From the NCBI RefSeq assembly GCF_044628455.1, contig NZ_JBIYZW010000003.1:1-64000 (forward strand): a DNA stretch of 64,000 nt. The letters are read 5' to 3'. The notes below the pieces were generated by a model. The model was given only the letters and a program-made list of their open reading frames with translations. It searched no databases and was not told the origin of the DNA. A program made the position numbers and the translations under genes. This document shows, one piece after another, positions 17,715 through 26,150 of the stretch. The stretch is from Solirubrum sp044628455. GTDB lineage: Bacteria > Bacteroidota > Bacteroidia > Cytophagales > Hymenobacteraceae. The number at the start of each line of letters is the position of its first letter. Within the stretch, counting starts at the first letter, position 1.

Positions 17715-18767
17715 CTAGTAGAACACGAAGCTGTTGGGGGCAATGGCCACGTTGAACGAGTCGAGGGCGGTGCCGGTGAGCGAGTAGCGCACCACGCGGC
17801 CGTCGGAGGTGAAGTTGCCCGCGTCGCCGCCGTAGATGACGTCCTCTTTCGGGTCGATGCCCAGGCCGTAGAAGTCGCGGGCGATGAGCGGCCGCGCCGG
17901 CAGGGTGGTGGCGTTCAGGTCGAGGGCGTACACCTGGCTGCCCAGCGAGGCGTACATCTTGTTGCCCTTGCCAATGAGGTTGCCGTTGCCGTAGGTGAAG
18001 GGCAGCGGAATGATGGTTTCGGTGAGGCTGGGCTGGGCCGGGTTGAAGCGGAACAGCGTGTGCGTGGCGCCGCCAAACATGCTGCAAAGCGCCCACATGT
18101 TGCCGTTGGCATCCAAGGCTAGGTGCTTAGGACCCATCGGGGCGTTGATGATGCCGGTAACCGCTCCGGCAGCGGGGTCAATCACGGAGATGGTGGTGCC
18201 GTAGCTGTTGGCTACGTACACCTTGCCGTTGGCTGCCAGAATGTGCTCGGGGTTGATGCCGATGCCGGTGTTGATGGTGCGCTCTACCGAGTTGGTGGCC
18301 AGGTTGATGACCGATACCCGGCCGGTGGTGTAGTTGGGCCAGGTGCCCTGCCACTCGGTTACGTAGCCCTTGCCGTTGAGCACGGCCATAAAGCGCGGCT
18401 GCGAGAGGTTCTTGATTTCGGCCACCTGCTTGAAGTCGGGCACGTTCACCACCTGAATGGTGCCGTCGCCGTTGACCACCACGTAGGCCTGCTCGCCCAC
18501 CACCGTCATCGACTGCACGAACTTGCCCAGCTCCCGCGCATTCACCGACTTGAAGATGTCGCGCTGCACCGAGCGCGAGGCTTTGTCGAACAAGCTCACG
18601 GCACCTTTGGTGGTGCCCTCGTTCACCACCAGCACCGATTGGCCGGCTACTACCAGGGGCTGAGGTTTGGGTTTTTCGTCGTCGTTGCCGCAGCCGGTCA
18701 GCACGGCCAGCAGCGACAAGCCCAGCGCGGCGCGGCGCAGCAACGGGGAGGTACGGGTAAAAAGCAT
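17715..18767 (-). CDS. Beta-propeller surface lipoprotein, BtuG-like cobalamin-binding candidate
   Basis: The 350-residue protein has a lipoprotein signal (LTGC, Cys26) followed by YncE/DUF5074-type propeller blades: SVLVVNEGTTKGAVSLF, YVVVNGDGTIQVVNV, GRVSVINLATNSVERTI, GKVYVANSYGTTISVID. It lies 34 bases after the BtuB-like receptor on the same strand, behind a cobalamin riboswitch. In Bacteroides, BtuG is a propeller lipoprotein that caps BtuB at the cell surface and binds vitamin B12 very tightly. By gene order this protein probably plays the same role; the role is inferred, while the fold is well supported. Confidence 0.85.
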   Translation of the reverse strand: MLFTRTSPLLRRAALGLSLLAVLTGCGNDDEKPKPQPLVVAGQSVLVVNEGTTKGAVSLFDKASRSVQRDIFKSVNARELGKFVQSMTVVGEQAYVVVNGDGTIQVVNVPDFKQVAEIKNLSQPRFMAVLNGKGYVTEWQGTWPNYTTGRVSVINLATNSVERTINTGIGINPEHILAANGKVYVANSYGTTISVIDPAAGAVTGIINAPMGPKHLALDANGNMWALCSMFGGATHTLFRFNPAQPSLTETIIPLPFTYGNGNLIGKGNKMYASLGSQVYALDLNATTLPARPLIARDFYGLGIDPKEDVIYGGDAGNFTSDGRVVRYSLTGTALDSFNVAIAPNSFVFY

Positions 18768-18801
18768 GGGTTGGAAAAGAAGTGAAAAGTGAGAAATCAG
18801 C

Positions 18802-20769
18802 TTATAGCCAGGCCACGCGCAAACTCAGCACGCCCGAGCGGGGCGGCATGGCGCGGTAGGCGTAGTTCTGGTAGGTAGTGTTGGTGAGGTTAAAGCCCTG
18901 CGCCAGCACCGTGAGTTGGAAGCGGCCCAGCGCAAAGCGGTGCCCCAGGCTGCCCTGCGCCAGGAAGTAGGCCGGTAGCTCGTCGTTGGCCGAGGCTGTG
19001 AGGTAGCGCGCCCCCGTGTAGCTGCCCCCGACCGACAGCAGCCAGCGCCGCCAGCTGTGGTCGGTGTTAAGCGAGACTGTGTGCCGGGGCACGTAGGGCA
19101 GCTGCAAGCCCACCGGGTCGGGGTCGGCGGCGTGGCCCCGGGTTTTCTGGGCGTGGGTGAAAGCGTAGCCCGCCGCGGCTTTCAGCTGGTAGCGGCCCTG
19201 CTGCCAGCCCAGCTGCCCGGTGGCTTCGAGGCCTTGGGTGCGCACCTGGCGCAGGTTGCGCGGCACCCAGCCGCCGCCGTTGGGCGAAGGCGCCCACTGC
19301 ACCCAGTTGTCGACCAGCAGGCGGTAGCCGGTCAGCTCGGTTTGCAGCTGCCAAGGGCCGCGCCGGTACTCGTAGCGCAGGCCGCCGTCGTAGCCCAGGC
19401 CGTTTTCGGGTTGCAGGTCGAGGTTGGGCCGGCCGCCGCGGCTCCAGTACCGCTCGTTCAGGGTGGGGGCGCGGTAGCTGCGGGCGGCGCTGGCCTTCAG
19501 CCACAGCTGCTGCTGGGCGCTGGCCCACAGCTGCCACTCGGCGCCGGCGGTAGGGCACAGCGGCGCGGCGCGGCCAGGCAGCACGGGCTGGCGGGCGTTG
19601 AGCGTCAGGCGCAGGCGGGGGCTGGGGTCGTAGCGCAGCAGGGCAAAGCCGGCGTAGCGGGCTTCGCGCACCGGCCGGGGCGTGAGCAGGGTGTCGTAGC
19701 CATCGACGCGGGCTACGAACTGCTGGGCCTCGACGCCCAGACGAAGGCTCAGGTTGGCCTGCCACTGCAGGGTGTGCTCGGCCTGGGCCTGGCGCACCGA
19801 GCTGCGCGAGTGGCTGGTGCTGAGCTGGTCGTTGCGGTAGTCAATCAGGTCGCCGAACCAGGCGGCGCGCACCAGGGTTTCGCCGCGGTGGCCGCGGTGG
19901 CGGTAACCCAGCACCACCCGTCCGCTTTGGTCGCGCTCCTGGGCGTGGTCGTTGGTCGAGCCCATCAGCGGCTGAATCTGGCGGTTGGCATCGGTAAACC
20001 ACGCCGCCGCCGTTACCTCGCCGCGTTGGCCCACCTGCACGCTCACGTCCTGCTGAAACGAGCTTTGCTGCTGGGCCGCGTTTTCCTGGCGCTGGCGCAC
20101 CCAGCCGCTGAACTCGCGCACCGAGTAGGGAAAGTCGTTGCGGGCGCGGCGGGTCAGAAAGCTGGTGCGCACGCTCACCCGCCCGTCGCGCTGGCTGCCG
20201 CTCAGGCTGAAGGCCTGGCTGCCGAAGCTGCCGGCCTCGGCCAGAGCGCGGAGCTGGGTGCCCGCCGGCACCGCCGACTGGCCCAACACCACCGCCCCGC
20301 CCACCGCGCCGCTGCCGTAGAGCGCCGCGGCCGGGCCATGCTGTACGTCGACCCGCGCCAGGCCGGCGGCGGGCAGCAAAGCCAGATCGGCCTCGCCCAG
20401 GGTGGCAAAGTTCAGCGAGAAGCCGTGCCAGAGCACGGTGCTGTGCCGGGCCGAGGTACCGCGGATGGAAAGCGAAGCCAGCTGCCCCGGGCCGTAGGTT
20501 TTCAGGTACAGCGGGGTGCGGGCCGAAAGGGCCTCGGCCACCGTGCCGCCCTGGTAGGCGGCCAGCACCGTCGAGTCGAGGGAAGTGAAGTGGCTGCCGG
20601 CGGCGTAGCGGGCCGGGCGGGCGGCCTGCACCTGCACCGTGGGCAGCACGTGGCGCGCCGTATCGCGCACTGACTGCGCCTGGGCTGCAGCCGCGGACAG
20701 CAGGCCCGGGGCCGCGAAAATGAGCAGATACAACCGCCGCAGCGGGAAAAAGGGTAACGCGTAATGCAT
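18802..20769 (-). CDS. btuB: TonB-dependent cobalamin receptor, BtuB-like
   Basis: The 655-residue protein has a signal peptide (about 1-32, ending AAAAQAQS), a plug domain at about 45-160 (LSIRGTSARHSTVLWHGFSL, LYGSGAVGGAVVLGQ) and a beta-barrel ending with aromatic leucine-rich strands (GVLSLRVAWL). The length fits small TonB-dependent receptors of the BtuB type. The upstream leader carries a cobalamin riboswitch, which identifies the ligand as a corrinoid. It is followed by the propeller lipoprotein, forming an uptake pair. The ATG at 20769 starts just after a hairpin in the leader. Confidence 0.92.
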   Translation of the reverse strand: MHYALPFFPLRRLYLLIFAAPGLLSAAAAQAQSVRDTARHVLPTVQVQAARPARYAAGSHFTSLDSTVLAAYQGGTVAEALSARTPLYLKTYGPGQLASLSIRGTSARHSTVLWHGFSLNFATLGEADLALLPAAGLARVDVQHGPAAALYGSGAVGGAVVLGQSAVPAGTQLRALAEAGSFGSQAFSLSGSQRDGRVSVRTSFLTRRARNDFPYSVREFSGWVRQRQENAAQQQSSFQQDVSVQVGQRGEVTAAAWFTDANRQIQPLMGSTNDHAQERDQSGRVVLGYRHRGHRGETLVRAAWFGDLIDYRNDQLSTSHSRSSVRQAQAEHTLQWQANLSLRLGVEAQQFVARVDGYDTLLTPRPVREARYAGFALLRYDPSPRLRLTLNARQPVLPGRAAPLCPTAGAEWQLWASAQQQLWLKASAARSYRAPTLNERYWSRGGRPNLDLQPENGLGYDGGLRYEYRRGPWQLQTELTGYRLLVDNWVQWAPSPNGGGWVPRNLRQVRTQGLEATGQLGWQQGRYQLKAAAGYAFTHAQKTRGHAADPDPVGLQLPYVPRHTVSLNTDHSWRRWLLSVGGSYTGARYLTASANDELPAYFLAQGSLGHRFALGRFQLTVLAQGFNLTNTTYQNYAYRAMPPRSGVLSLRVAWL

Positions 20770-20771
20770 CC

Positions 20772-20807
20772 GAACCAGATTTTTCGGGGGCCGAAAAATT
20801 CGGTTCA
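20772..20807 (-). promoter_or_regulatory. Hairpin over the btuB translation start region
   Basis: Arms GAACCGAATTTTTCGG and CCGAAAAATCTGGTTC pair at 14 of 16 positions around a short C-rich loop. The stem ends two bases before the btuB ATG. It may be the expression platform of the riboswitch, closing the initiation region; its coupling to the aptamer is inferred. Confidence 0.55.
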
Positions 20808-20940
20808 GAACCTTGCGGCCGCCGGGCAGGCTGGCCTCAAAGCCGAGTCAGAATCAGGTAAAGCAAGCCGGCCCGCCAAGCGAATCGGCTCAATGATTCA
20901 TTCTCCGCCCGTCCTCCGCAGGCGCCGAACACTGATGTCG

Positions 20941-21140
20941 GCATAGGCAGGTCTCCTGGCTTGCTTCGCGGCGGGCGGCCTTCCCATCCCTCGCGCGGCG
21001 CAGCGGCAGCGGTCGGCAGGACAGTGGCGGGGCGGGCCCGACGGGGGTAGAGTGAAGCTTACAGTTGCGGGGACAGCGGCCGATTCGCACGGCCTTCCCT
21101 TTTCAGCCGCGCCCCCCAATCGGGGTCTGGCCACCTATAC
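20941..21140 (-). ncRNA. Cobalamin riboswitch
   Basis: On the minus strand the region has the conserved cobalamin-riboswitch blocks in order: GTATAGG (P1 5' side), AAAAGGGAAGGCC, CCCCGCAACTGTA (21060-21072), GGGAAGG, and the B12-box-like GCCAGGAGACCTGCC (20946-20960), closed by CCTATGC (P1 3' side, 20941-20947). It binds adenosylcobalamin or a related corrinoid and represses the btuB operon. The remaining leader, 20770-20940, holds only the start-codon hairpin. Confidence 0.95.
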
Positions 21141-21146
21141 TGGGGG

Positions 21147-21154
21147 CAAAGATA
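21147..21154 (-). promoter_or_regulatory. -7 element of the riboswitch/btuB transcript
   Basis: TATCTTTG on the minus strand lies 6 bases before the P1 helix of the riboswitch, so the RNA should begin at the aptamer itself. A TTG lies 23 bases further upstream (21178-21180), slightly beyond the usual spacing. Confidence 0.65.
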
Positions 21155-21259
21155 GCCACGGATTTTTCGGATGCGCGCAATTCCCAGGTTTCAACCCTAC
21201 TGAGAAAGCCCCCGCTGAGTGGCCCGGACGCCACACGGAAATCGACGTACACGGCAGCC

Positions 21260-21859
21260 ATGAAGCTGGATCAAGCCTTTTACCGCCGCCCCGACGTGGT
21301 AGCCCTGGCCCGCGAACTGCTGGGCAAGTACCTGTTCACTTGCATCGACGGCGTGCTCACCGGCGGGCGCATCGTCGAAACCGAAGCCTACGCACATGTC
21401 AACGACCAAGCCTGCCACTCGCACCTGGGCCGGTTTACCAAGCGTACCCGGGTGATGTACGAGGCCGGCGGCGTGGCCTACGTGTATTTGATTTACGGCC
21501 GCTACGCCCTGTTCAACGTCATCACCAACGAAGCCGGCAAAGCCGACGCGGTGCTTATCCGCGGGCTGGAGCCCACCGAAGGCCTGGTCGAAATGCAACT
21601 GCGTCGCGGGCTGAGCCAGGTGTCGCCCAAGCTGACGGCCGGCCCCGGCCTGCTCACCCAGGCCCTGGGCATCGGCACCGCACACTACGGCACCGACCTC
21701 ACCGGCAAGCTGATCTGGCTGGAAGACCGCGGCGAAACCGTGCCCGACGAGCAGGTGCGCGTCAGTCCCCGCGTGGGAATTGATTATGCCGGCACCGATG
21801 CGGCCCTGCCCTGGCGCTTCCGCATCAAGGACAGCCCCTGGACCAGCCCGGCGAAGTAG
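21260..21859 (+). CDS. 3-methyladenine DNA glycosylase (AAG/Mpg family)
   Basis: The 199-residue enzyme removes alkylated purines such as 3-methyladenine in base excision repair. It shows the family pattern: FYRRPDVVALARELLGKYL at the start, GRIVETEAYA (catalytic Glu at about residue 40), HSHLGRFTKRTRVMYEAGGVAYVYLIYG with the DNA-intercalating Tyr region, and GPGLLTQALGI, a helix-loop near the active site. Length is normal. The ATG at 21260 is chosen over upstream in-frame codons because the family motif begins there. It is a single gene transcribed away from the btuB riboswitch. Confidence 0.95.
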   Translation: MKLDQAFYRRPDVVALARELLGKYLFTCIDGVLTGGRIVETEAYAHVNDQACHSHLGRFTKRTRVMYEAGGVAYVYLIYGRYALFNVITNEAGKADAVLIRGLEPTEGLVEMQLRRGLSQVSPKLTAGPGLLTQALGIGTAHYGTDLTGKLIWLEDRGETVPDEQVRVSPRVGIDYAGTDAALPWRFRIKDSPWTSPAK

Positions 21860-21911
21860 GGAGCGAATGAGGCTGCAACGACAATCACCCATCCGCTCAT
21901 TCACTGCTCCG

Positions 21912-23108
21912 TCACGGAGCCAGCCGTTCGCAGACCAGCACCATGAGGCGGCCGCGCAGGTCGGTAGTGGCCAGTAGGTAGAGAGTGCCGCCCTCGCGGA
22001 TGCCGGTTTTGTAGCGGAAGTCGGCCACCGAGTCGGGAAAGTTGCGGGTGATGACGTGGGCGCGCTGTTCGGGGCCCAGGTGCGCCAGCAGTTCCTTCTT
22101 GTCGTAGCGGCAGGCGGCTAGGCAGCGGAACACGCGGCCGGGAAAGTCGGCGCGCAGCGTGTCGGAGGTGTAGAGGTGGCTGTGCTGGTGCAGCTTCAGC
22201 AGGTTGTAGCTGATGCCGATGCTCTTGAAGCCGCCGGCCTTGAGCACAGCCACGTTGGGTTCGTAGAGGTACTGCTGCGGCTCGGCGTAGCGCGACACAG
22301 CCCGGGTTTCGCGGGTTTTGTTGAGGCGGAAGGCCTGCTCGCGCCCGTCGCGCAGCAGGTTCACCGTCAGCCGCTCGGGGTCGACGGCCGGCTCGGGCCC
22401 CAGCTTATAAAGGACTTCCTTGCACTCGTTGTCGACGGCTACCACCCACAGCCGGCGCACGTGGCCCAGCTCCTGCACGGCCTGCTCGATGTCGAGCATG
22501 GGCGAGGTTTTGAGCAGCACCCGGCGGGCTTTGCGCAGTAGCAGCGGCAGCAAACCCAGAATGTCGGGTTCACAGTCGCTGAGGCGGAAGATTTTCTTGT
22601 CGGCCTTGTCGCGGCGGGCGGGGTCGAGGTAAATGTAGTCGAAGTGCCCGTCGGGCTGGCTGCGCAGCCACTGGGCCGCGTCGGCGGCGTGGCAGTGCAC
22701 GTTGCGCAAGCCCAGCACGCCCAGGTTGTGCTCGACCACGGCCGCCAGCTGGGCACTGCGCTCCACGTAGTGCACTTCCTCAAAAGAGCCGGCGAAGTGG
22801 GCCGCGTCCACGCCGAAGCCGCCGGTAAGGTCGGCCAGGCGGGTGCCGCCGATGAGGGCGGCCTTAAAGGCGGCGGTGCGGGCCGACGAGGCCTGCTCGA
22901 CCGACAGCGCGGGCGGAAACACCAGCTCGGCGTTGTCGGCCCAGGCGGGCAGCTTGGCCTTGGCCTTCTGGCGGGCCTGAATCTGGCGTACCAACTCGGG
23001 CACGGGCAGATTGGGATAACGGCGGGCCTGCAGGGCCAGCGTAGCAGGGTCGTCGTGCAGGTGCTCGGCTACGTATTGCCGGGCCGCCGCCGACAGCGAA
23101 ACGTCCAT
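21912..23108 (-). CDS. Class I SAM-dependent methyltransferase with THUMP-like C-terminal domain
   Basis: The 398-residue protein has a methyltransferase core at about 90-200: LADLTGGFGVDAAHFA is the SAM-binding motif I, VHYVERSAQLAAVVEHNL is motif II, and YIYLDPARRD is the DPxR-type motif IV at the catalytic site. The C-terminal 150 residues match the THUMP-like domain found in this Bacteroidota family. It is likely to methylate RNA, but the target is unknown. The ATG at 23108 is preferred to a TTG nine bases upstream. It ends 53 bases from the convergent glycosylase gene. Confidence 0.88.
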   Translation of the reverse strand: MDVSLSAAARQYVAEHLHDDPATLALQARRYPNLPVPELVRQIQARQKAKAKLPAWADNAELVFPPALSVEQASSARTAAFKAALIGGTRLADLTGGFGVDAAHFAGSFEEVHYVERSAQLAAVVEHNLGVLGLRNVHCHAADAAQWLRSQPDGHFDYIYLDPARRDKADKKIFRLSDCEPDILGLLPLLLRKARRVLLKTSPMLDIEQAVQELGHVRRLWVVAVDNECKEVLYKLGPEPAVDPERLTVNLLRDGREQAFRLNKTRETRAVSRYAEPQQYLYEPNVAVLKAGGFKSIGISYNLLKLHQHSHLYTSDTLRADFPGRVFRCLAACRYDKKELLAHLGPEQRAHVITRNFPDSVADFRYKTGIREGGTLYLLATTDLRGRLMVLVCERLAP

Positions 23109-23153
23109 CACAAGCAAAAAAACGCGAAACGTCGCGAAGGTAAGAAGCCCGGG

Positions 23154-23771
23154 TTAGCGCAGCGTCCAGCCCACCAGCAGCTGCGGCCGGCCCGTGGGGG
23201 CCGTTACGCCCAGCAGGTTGGGCATGGCGCGTTCCAGTCCCATACGGCGGGCGGCCGGTAAGGTGGCGTTGTGGGCTTCCACCGAGCGAATCAGGTGCTG
23301 GTTGGTGCGGCGCGTAATGAGGGCGTTGGCCAGCAGGCTGCCCACGGCCACGCCGATGGCCACTTTCTGCGTGGGGTTGAAGTACTGCTGCCGGTCGCCC
23401 GACAACACCTGCTGGGCGTAAACGCCGCCGGCCGTCAGAAACACCAGCCGCTCGCCCAGGTACAACCACTTCTGCCGGCGGTAGCGGTTCAGGCTGGCCA
23501 CGGCTTCGGCATCGTCGGCCACGTGCGGGCGCAGCTTCTGGCCAAAGAAGCCGGCGCTGCGGTACTCGGGTTCGTTGCCGAGGGCAAACCAGAAGTTCTT
23601 CTGGACGCCGTTGTCGCCGCGCTCGGTGTCTTCGGGGCTGAGCCGGACCACCGGGTGGGGATTAAGCGCCGGCTGCTGGGCCAGCGCCGGCGCGCCCAAA
23701 CCCAAACTCAGCAGAAACGACAAGGCAAGACGACGCCCGCGCGGCGCGGCGGACAGGGTGGAAACGGTCAT
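23154..23771 (-). CDS. Secreted protein of unknown function
   Basis: The 205-residue product has a signal peptide (about 1-32, ending GAPALAQ). The mature protein has two moderately hydrophobic segments (about 107-122 and 140-155, GERLVFLTAGGVYA and VAIGVAVGSLLANAL), so it may be membrane-attached. I do not recognise a family. It precedes the THUMP-like methyltransferase by 45 bases on the same strand. The ATG is 4 bases from an exact TATCTTTG element (23776-23783), predicting a leaderless mRNA. Confidence 0.72.
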   Translation of the reverse strand: MTVSTLSAAPRGRRLALSFLLSLGLGAPALAQQPALNPHPVVRLSPEDTERGDNGVQKNFWFALGNEPEYRSAGFFGQKLRPHVADDAEAVASLNRYRRQKWLYLGERLVFLTAGGVYAQQVLSGDRQQYFNPTQKVAIGVAVGSLLANALITRRTNQHLIRSVEAHNATLPAARRMGLERAMPNLLGVTAPTGRPQLLVGWTLR

Positions 23772-23775
23772 TCGA

Positions 23776-23783
23776 CAAAGATA
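23776..23783 (-). promoter_or_regulatory. -7 element next to a start codon
   Basis: TATCTTTG on the minus strand, 4 bases before the ATG at 23771; no TTG is seen at -33. Confidence 0.55.
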
Positions 23784-23900
23784 ACGGACAAGAACTCAGG
23801 TGAAACAGGGCGCTGCGGCTTCGGGGCAACCAACAAAAGCCAAGCGCGTTACGTTCTCTGCCCGTTGCAAATGCGGCATTCACCTTACTTCCCTTCGCTC

Positions 23901-24644
23901 ATGAACCACTTCCTGAACCGCTTTGGCCGCCTGTTCTTGTTGGCCGCCCTGCCCGCGGCGGTACTCACGGCCTGCGGCGACGACGACCCCGAACCCACCA
24001 CGCCGGCGCCCGACCAGGGCCGGGTGCTGGCCGTGCACGCCGCGGCCAACGCCAACGTGCCGGTGAAATTCCTCATCGACGACGCCGACAAGGGCCAGAT
24101 CAGCTACGGCCAGAATACCAGCTACCAGGCCCTGAACACTGGCAGCCGCACCCTGAAAGTGAACGTGGCCAGCGACAACCGCAACGCCATTACCCAGGCC
24201 CTAGCGGTGGAGAAAGACAAGAGCTACTCGCTGTTTGCCTACCCCGGCAGTACCGCCCAGCAGGTACTGCCGCTGCTGGTGAGCGACGACCTGACGGCCC
24301 CGGCTGCGGGCAAGGCCAAAGTGCGCCTGGTACACCTGGGGCAGGGTGTAGCCAGTCCGGTAAGCCTGACTCAGCGCCAGGCCGTGGGCTCCACCGACCT
24401 GATCGGCAACGTGGCGTTTGCGTCGGCCTCGAACTTCCTGGAAATCAACACCGGCACCTACAACCTCGACATTGCCGCCGGTACCCCCAGCCTCACCATC
24501 CTGTCGGTGGGTGACGGAACCGGTACGGGCAACGGCAGCAAGAACTACGAGGCGGGCAAGATCTACACCATTCTGGTGCGGGGCATCGTGGGCAGCTTCG
24601 ACACGGCCCTGCAGCCCAAGGCCGTTATCATCCAGCACAACTAG
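23901..24644 (+). CDS. DUF4397 domain lipoprotein
   Basis: The 247-residue protein has a lipoprotein signal (LTAC, Cys25) followed by an acidic linker (GDDDPEPTTPAPD) and a beta-rich domain of about 200 residues with the DUF4397 pattern: VLAVHAAANANVPVKFLID, LNTGSRTLKVNV, KVRLVHLGQGVASPVSL and YNLDIAA, ending in KIYTILVRG. Such proteins sit on the cell surface or in the periplasm of Bacteroidota; the function is unknown. An ATG 30 bases upstream is in frame, but the lipoprotein signal starts at 23901. A clear terminator follows. Confidence 0.88.
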   Translation: MNHFLNRFGRLFLLAALPAAVLTACGDDDPEPTTPAPDQGRVLAVHAAANANVPVKFLIDDADKGQISYGQNTSYQALNTGSRTLKVNVASDNRNAITQALAVEKDKSYSLFAYPGSTAQQVLPLLVSDDLTAPAAGKAKVRLVHLGQGVASPVSLTQRQAVGSTDLIGNVAFASASNFLEINTGTYNLDIAAGTPSLTILSVGDGTGTGNGSKNYEAGKIYTILVRGIVGSFDTALQPKAVIIQHN

Positions 24645-24685
24645 CCCGCTTGGGGTAGCCACGGCAAGCGGCTCGACGCCGTTTC

Positions 24686-24716
24686 AGCCCGGGCCGGTAG
24701 GTCCGGGCTTTTTTTG
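24686..24716 (+). terminator. Terminator of the DUF4397 lipoprotein gene
   Basis: Stem AGCCCGG / CCGGGCT with a 10-base loop followed by a run of eight T residues. Confidence 0.85.
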
Positions 24717-24742
24717 GCCGTGTTTGCGCTCAACAAATTGGT

Positions 24743-24750
24743 TACCTTTG
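24743..24750 (+). promoter_or_regulatory. -7 element of ahcY
   Basis: TACCTTTG lies 28 bases before the ahcY ATG. The nearest upstream TTG gives a 16-base spacer, shorter than usual. Confidence 0.65.
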
Positions 24751-24778
24751 CAGTTGAATTGTGAAAATTCCGACTACA

Positions 24779-26089
24779 ATGGTGGAAACGACCTACGTAC
24801 CCTACAAGGTAAAAGACATTTCGCTGGCCGAGTGGGGCCGCAAGGAAATCCAACTGGCTGAAGCTGAGATGCCGGGCCTGATGGCCCTGCGCGCCCAGTA
24901 CGGCGCCAGCAAGCCGCTGCAGGGCGCCCGCATTGCCGGCTGCCTGCACATGACGATTCAAACCGCGGTGCTCATCGAGACGCTCATCGAGCTGGGCGCC
25001 GACGTCACCTGGTCGTCGTGCAACATCTTCTCGACCCAGGACCACGCCGCTGCGGCCATTGCCGCCGCCGGCATCCCCGTTTACGCCTGGAAGGGCATGA
25101 ACGAGGAAGAGTTTAACTGGTGCATCGAGCAGACGCTGTACTTCGGCGAGGAGCGTCAGCCGCTGAACATGATTCTCGACGACGGCGGCGACCTGACCAA
25201 CATGGTCCTGAACCAGTTCCCGGAGCTGGCCGCCGGCATCAAGGGCATTTCGGAGGAAACCACCACCGGCGTGCTGCGCCTGCTCGACCGCGTGAAGGCC
25301 GGCACCCTGCCCATGCCCGCGTTCAACATCAACGACTCGGTTACCAAGTCGAAGTTCGACAACAAGTACGGCTGCAAAGAGTCGTGCGTGGACGCCATCC
25401 GCCGGGCCACCGACGTGATGATGGCCGGTAAGGTGGCCGTGGTGGCCGGCTACGGCGACGTAGGAAAAGGCACCGCGGCCTCGCTGCGCGGCGCCGGCGC
25501 CCGCGTTATCGTCACCGAAATCGACCCGATTTGCGCCCTGCAGGCCGCCATGGACGGCTACGAGGTGAAGAAGATGGCCGACGCCGTGAAGCGCGCCGAC
25601 ATCGTGGTTACCGCTACCGGCAACTGCGACATCATCACCGAGCAGCACTTCCGCAGCATGAAGGACAAAACCATCGTCTGCAACATCGGTCACTTCGACG
25701 ATGAAATCGACATGGCTTGGCTGAACAAGAACTACGGCAGCACCAAGAACACCATCAAGCCGCAGGTTGACCTGTACACCATCGACGGCAAGGACGTCAT
25801 CGTGCTGGCCGAAGGCCGCCTGGTGAACCTGGGTTGCGCCACCGGCCACCCCTCGTTCGTGATGTCCAACTCGTTCACGAACCAGACGCTGGCCCAGCTG
25901 GAGCTGTGGCAGAACGCCGACCAGTACGAGAACAAGGTGTACACCCTGCCCAAGCACCTCGACGAGATGGTGGCCCGCCTGCACCTCGAGAAAATCGGCG
26001 TGGAGCTGGACGAGCTGAACGAGAAGCAAGCCGGCTACATCGGCGTTTCGCCCGAAGGCCCGTTCAAGTCGGACCTGTACCGCTACTAG
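24779..26089 (+). CDS. ahcY: Adenosylhomocysteinase
   Basis: S-adenosylhomocysteine hydrolase converts SAH to homocysteine and adenosine, keeping methyltransferases free of product inhibition. The 436-residue protein has the family markers: GCLHMTIQTAVLIETL near residue 55, WSSCNIFSTQDHAAAA, FNINDSVTKSKFDNKYGC with the catalytic Lys and Asp, the NAD-binding Rossmann loop VAGYGDVGKG at about 224, the HFDDEIDM region, and the C-terminal PFKSDLYRY whose Lys and Tyr complete the NAD site of the neighbouring subunit. The ATG at 24779 is preferred to a GTG 18 bases upstream. Confidence 0.98.
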   Translation: MVETTYVPYKVKDISLAEWGRKEIQLAEAEMPGLMALRAQYGASKPLQGARIAGCLHMTIQTAVLIETLIELGADVTWSSCNIFSTQDHAAAAIAAAGIPVYAWKGMNEEEFNWCIEQTLYFGEERQPLNMILDDGGDLTNMVLNQFPELAAGIKGISEETTTGVLRLLDRVKAGTLPMPAFNINDSVTKSKFDNKYGCKESCVDAIRRATDVMMAGKVAVVAGYGDVGKGTAASLRGAGARVIVTEIDPICALQAAMDGYEVKKMADAVKRADIVVTATGNCDIITEQHFRSMKDKTIVCNIGHFDDEIDMAWLNKNYGSTKNTIKPQVDLYTIDGKDVIVLAEGRLVNLGCATGHPSFVMSNSFTNQTLAQLELWQNADQYENKVYTLPKHLDEMVARLHLEKIGVELDELNEKQAGYIGVSPEGPFKSDLYRY

Positions 26090-26103
26090 GCCGCTTTAAG
26101 TGC

Positions 26104-26146
26104 CAACAAAAGCCCCGCCGGACGAATCTGGCGGGGCTTTTTGTTG
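26104..26146. terminator. Bidirectional terminator between ahcY and a convergent gene
   Basis: Stem CAACAAAAGCCCCGCC / GGCGGGGCTTTTTGTTG with T-rich flanks on both strands, just after the ahcY stop and just before the stop of the opposite gene. Confidence 0.85.
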
Positions 26147-26150
26147 GGCC

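Noticed and set aside
24641..26029. 462-residue open frame on the minus strand
   Set aside because: Antisense shadow of ahcY.
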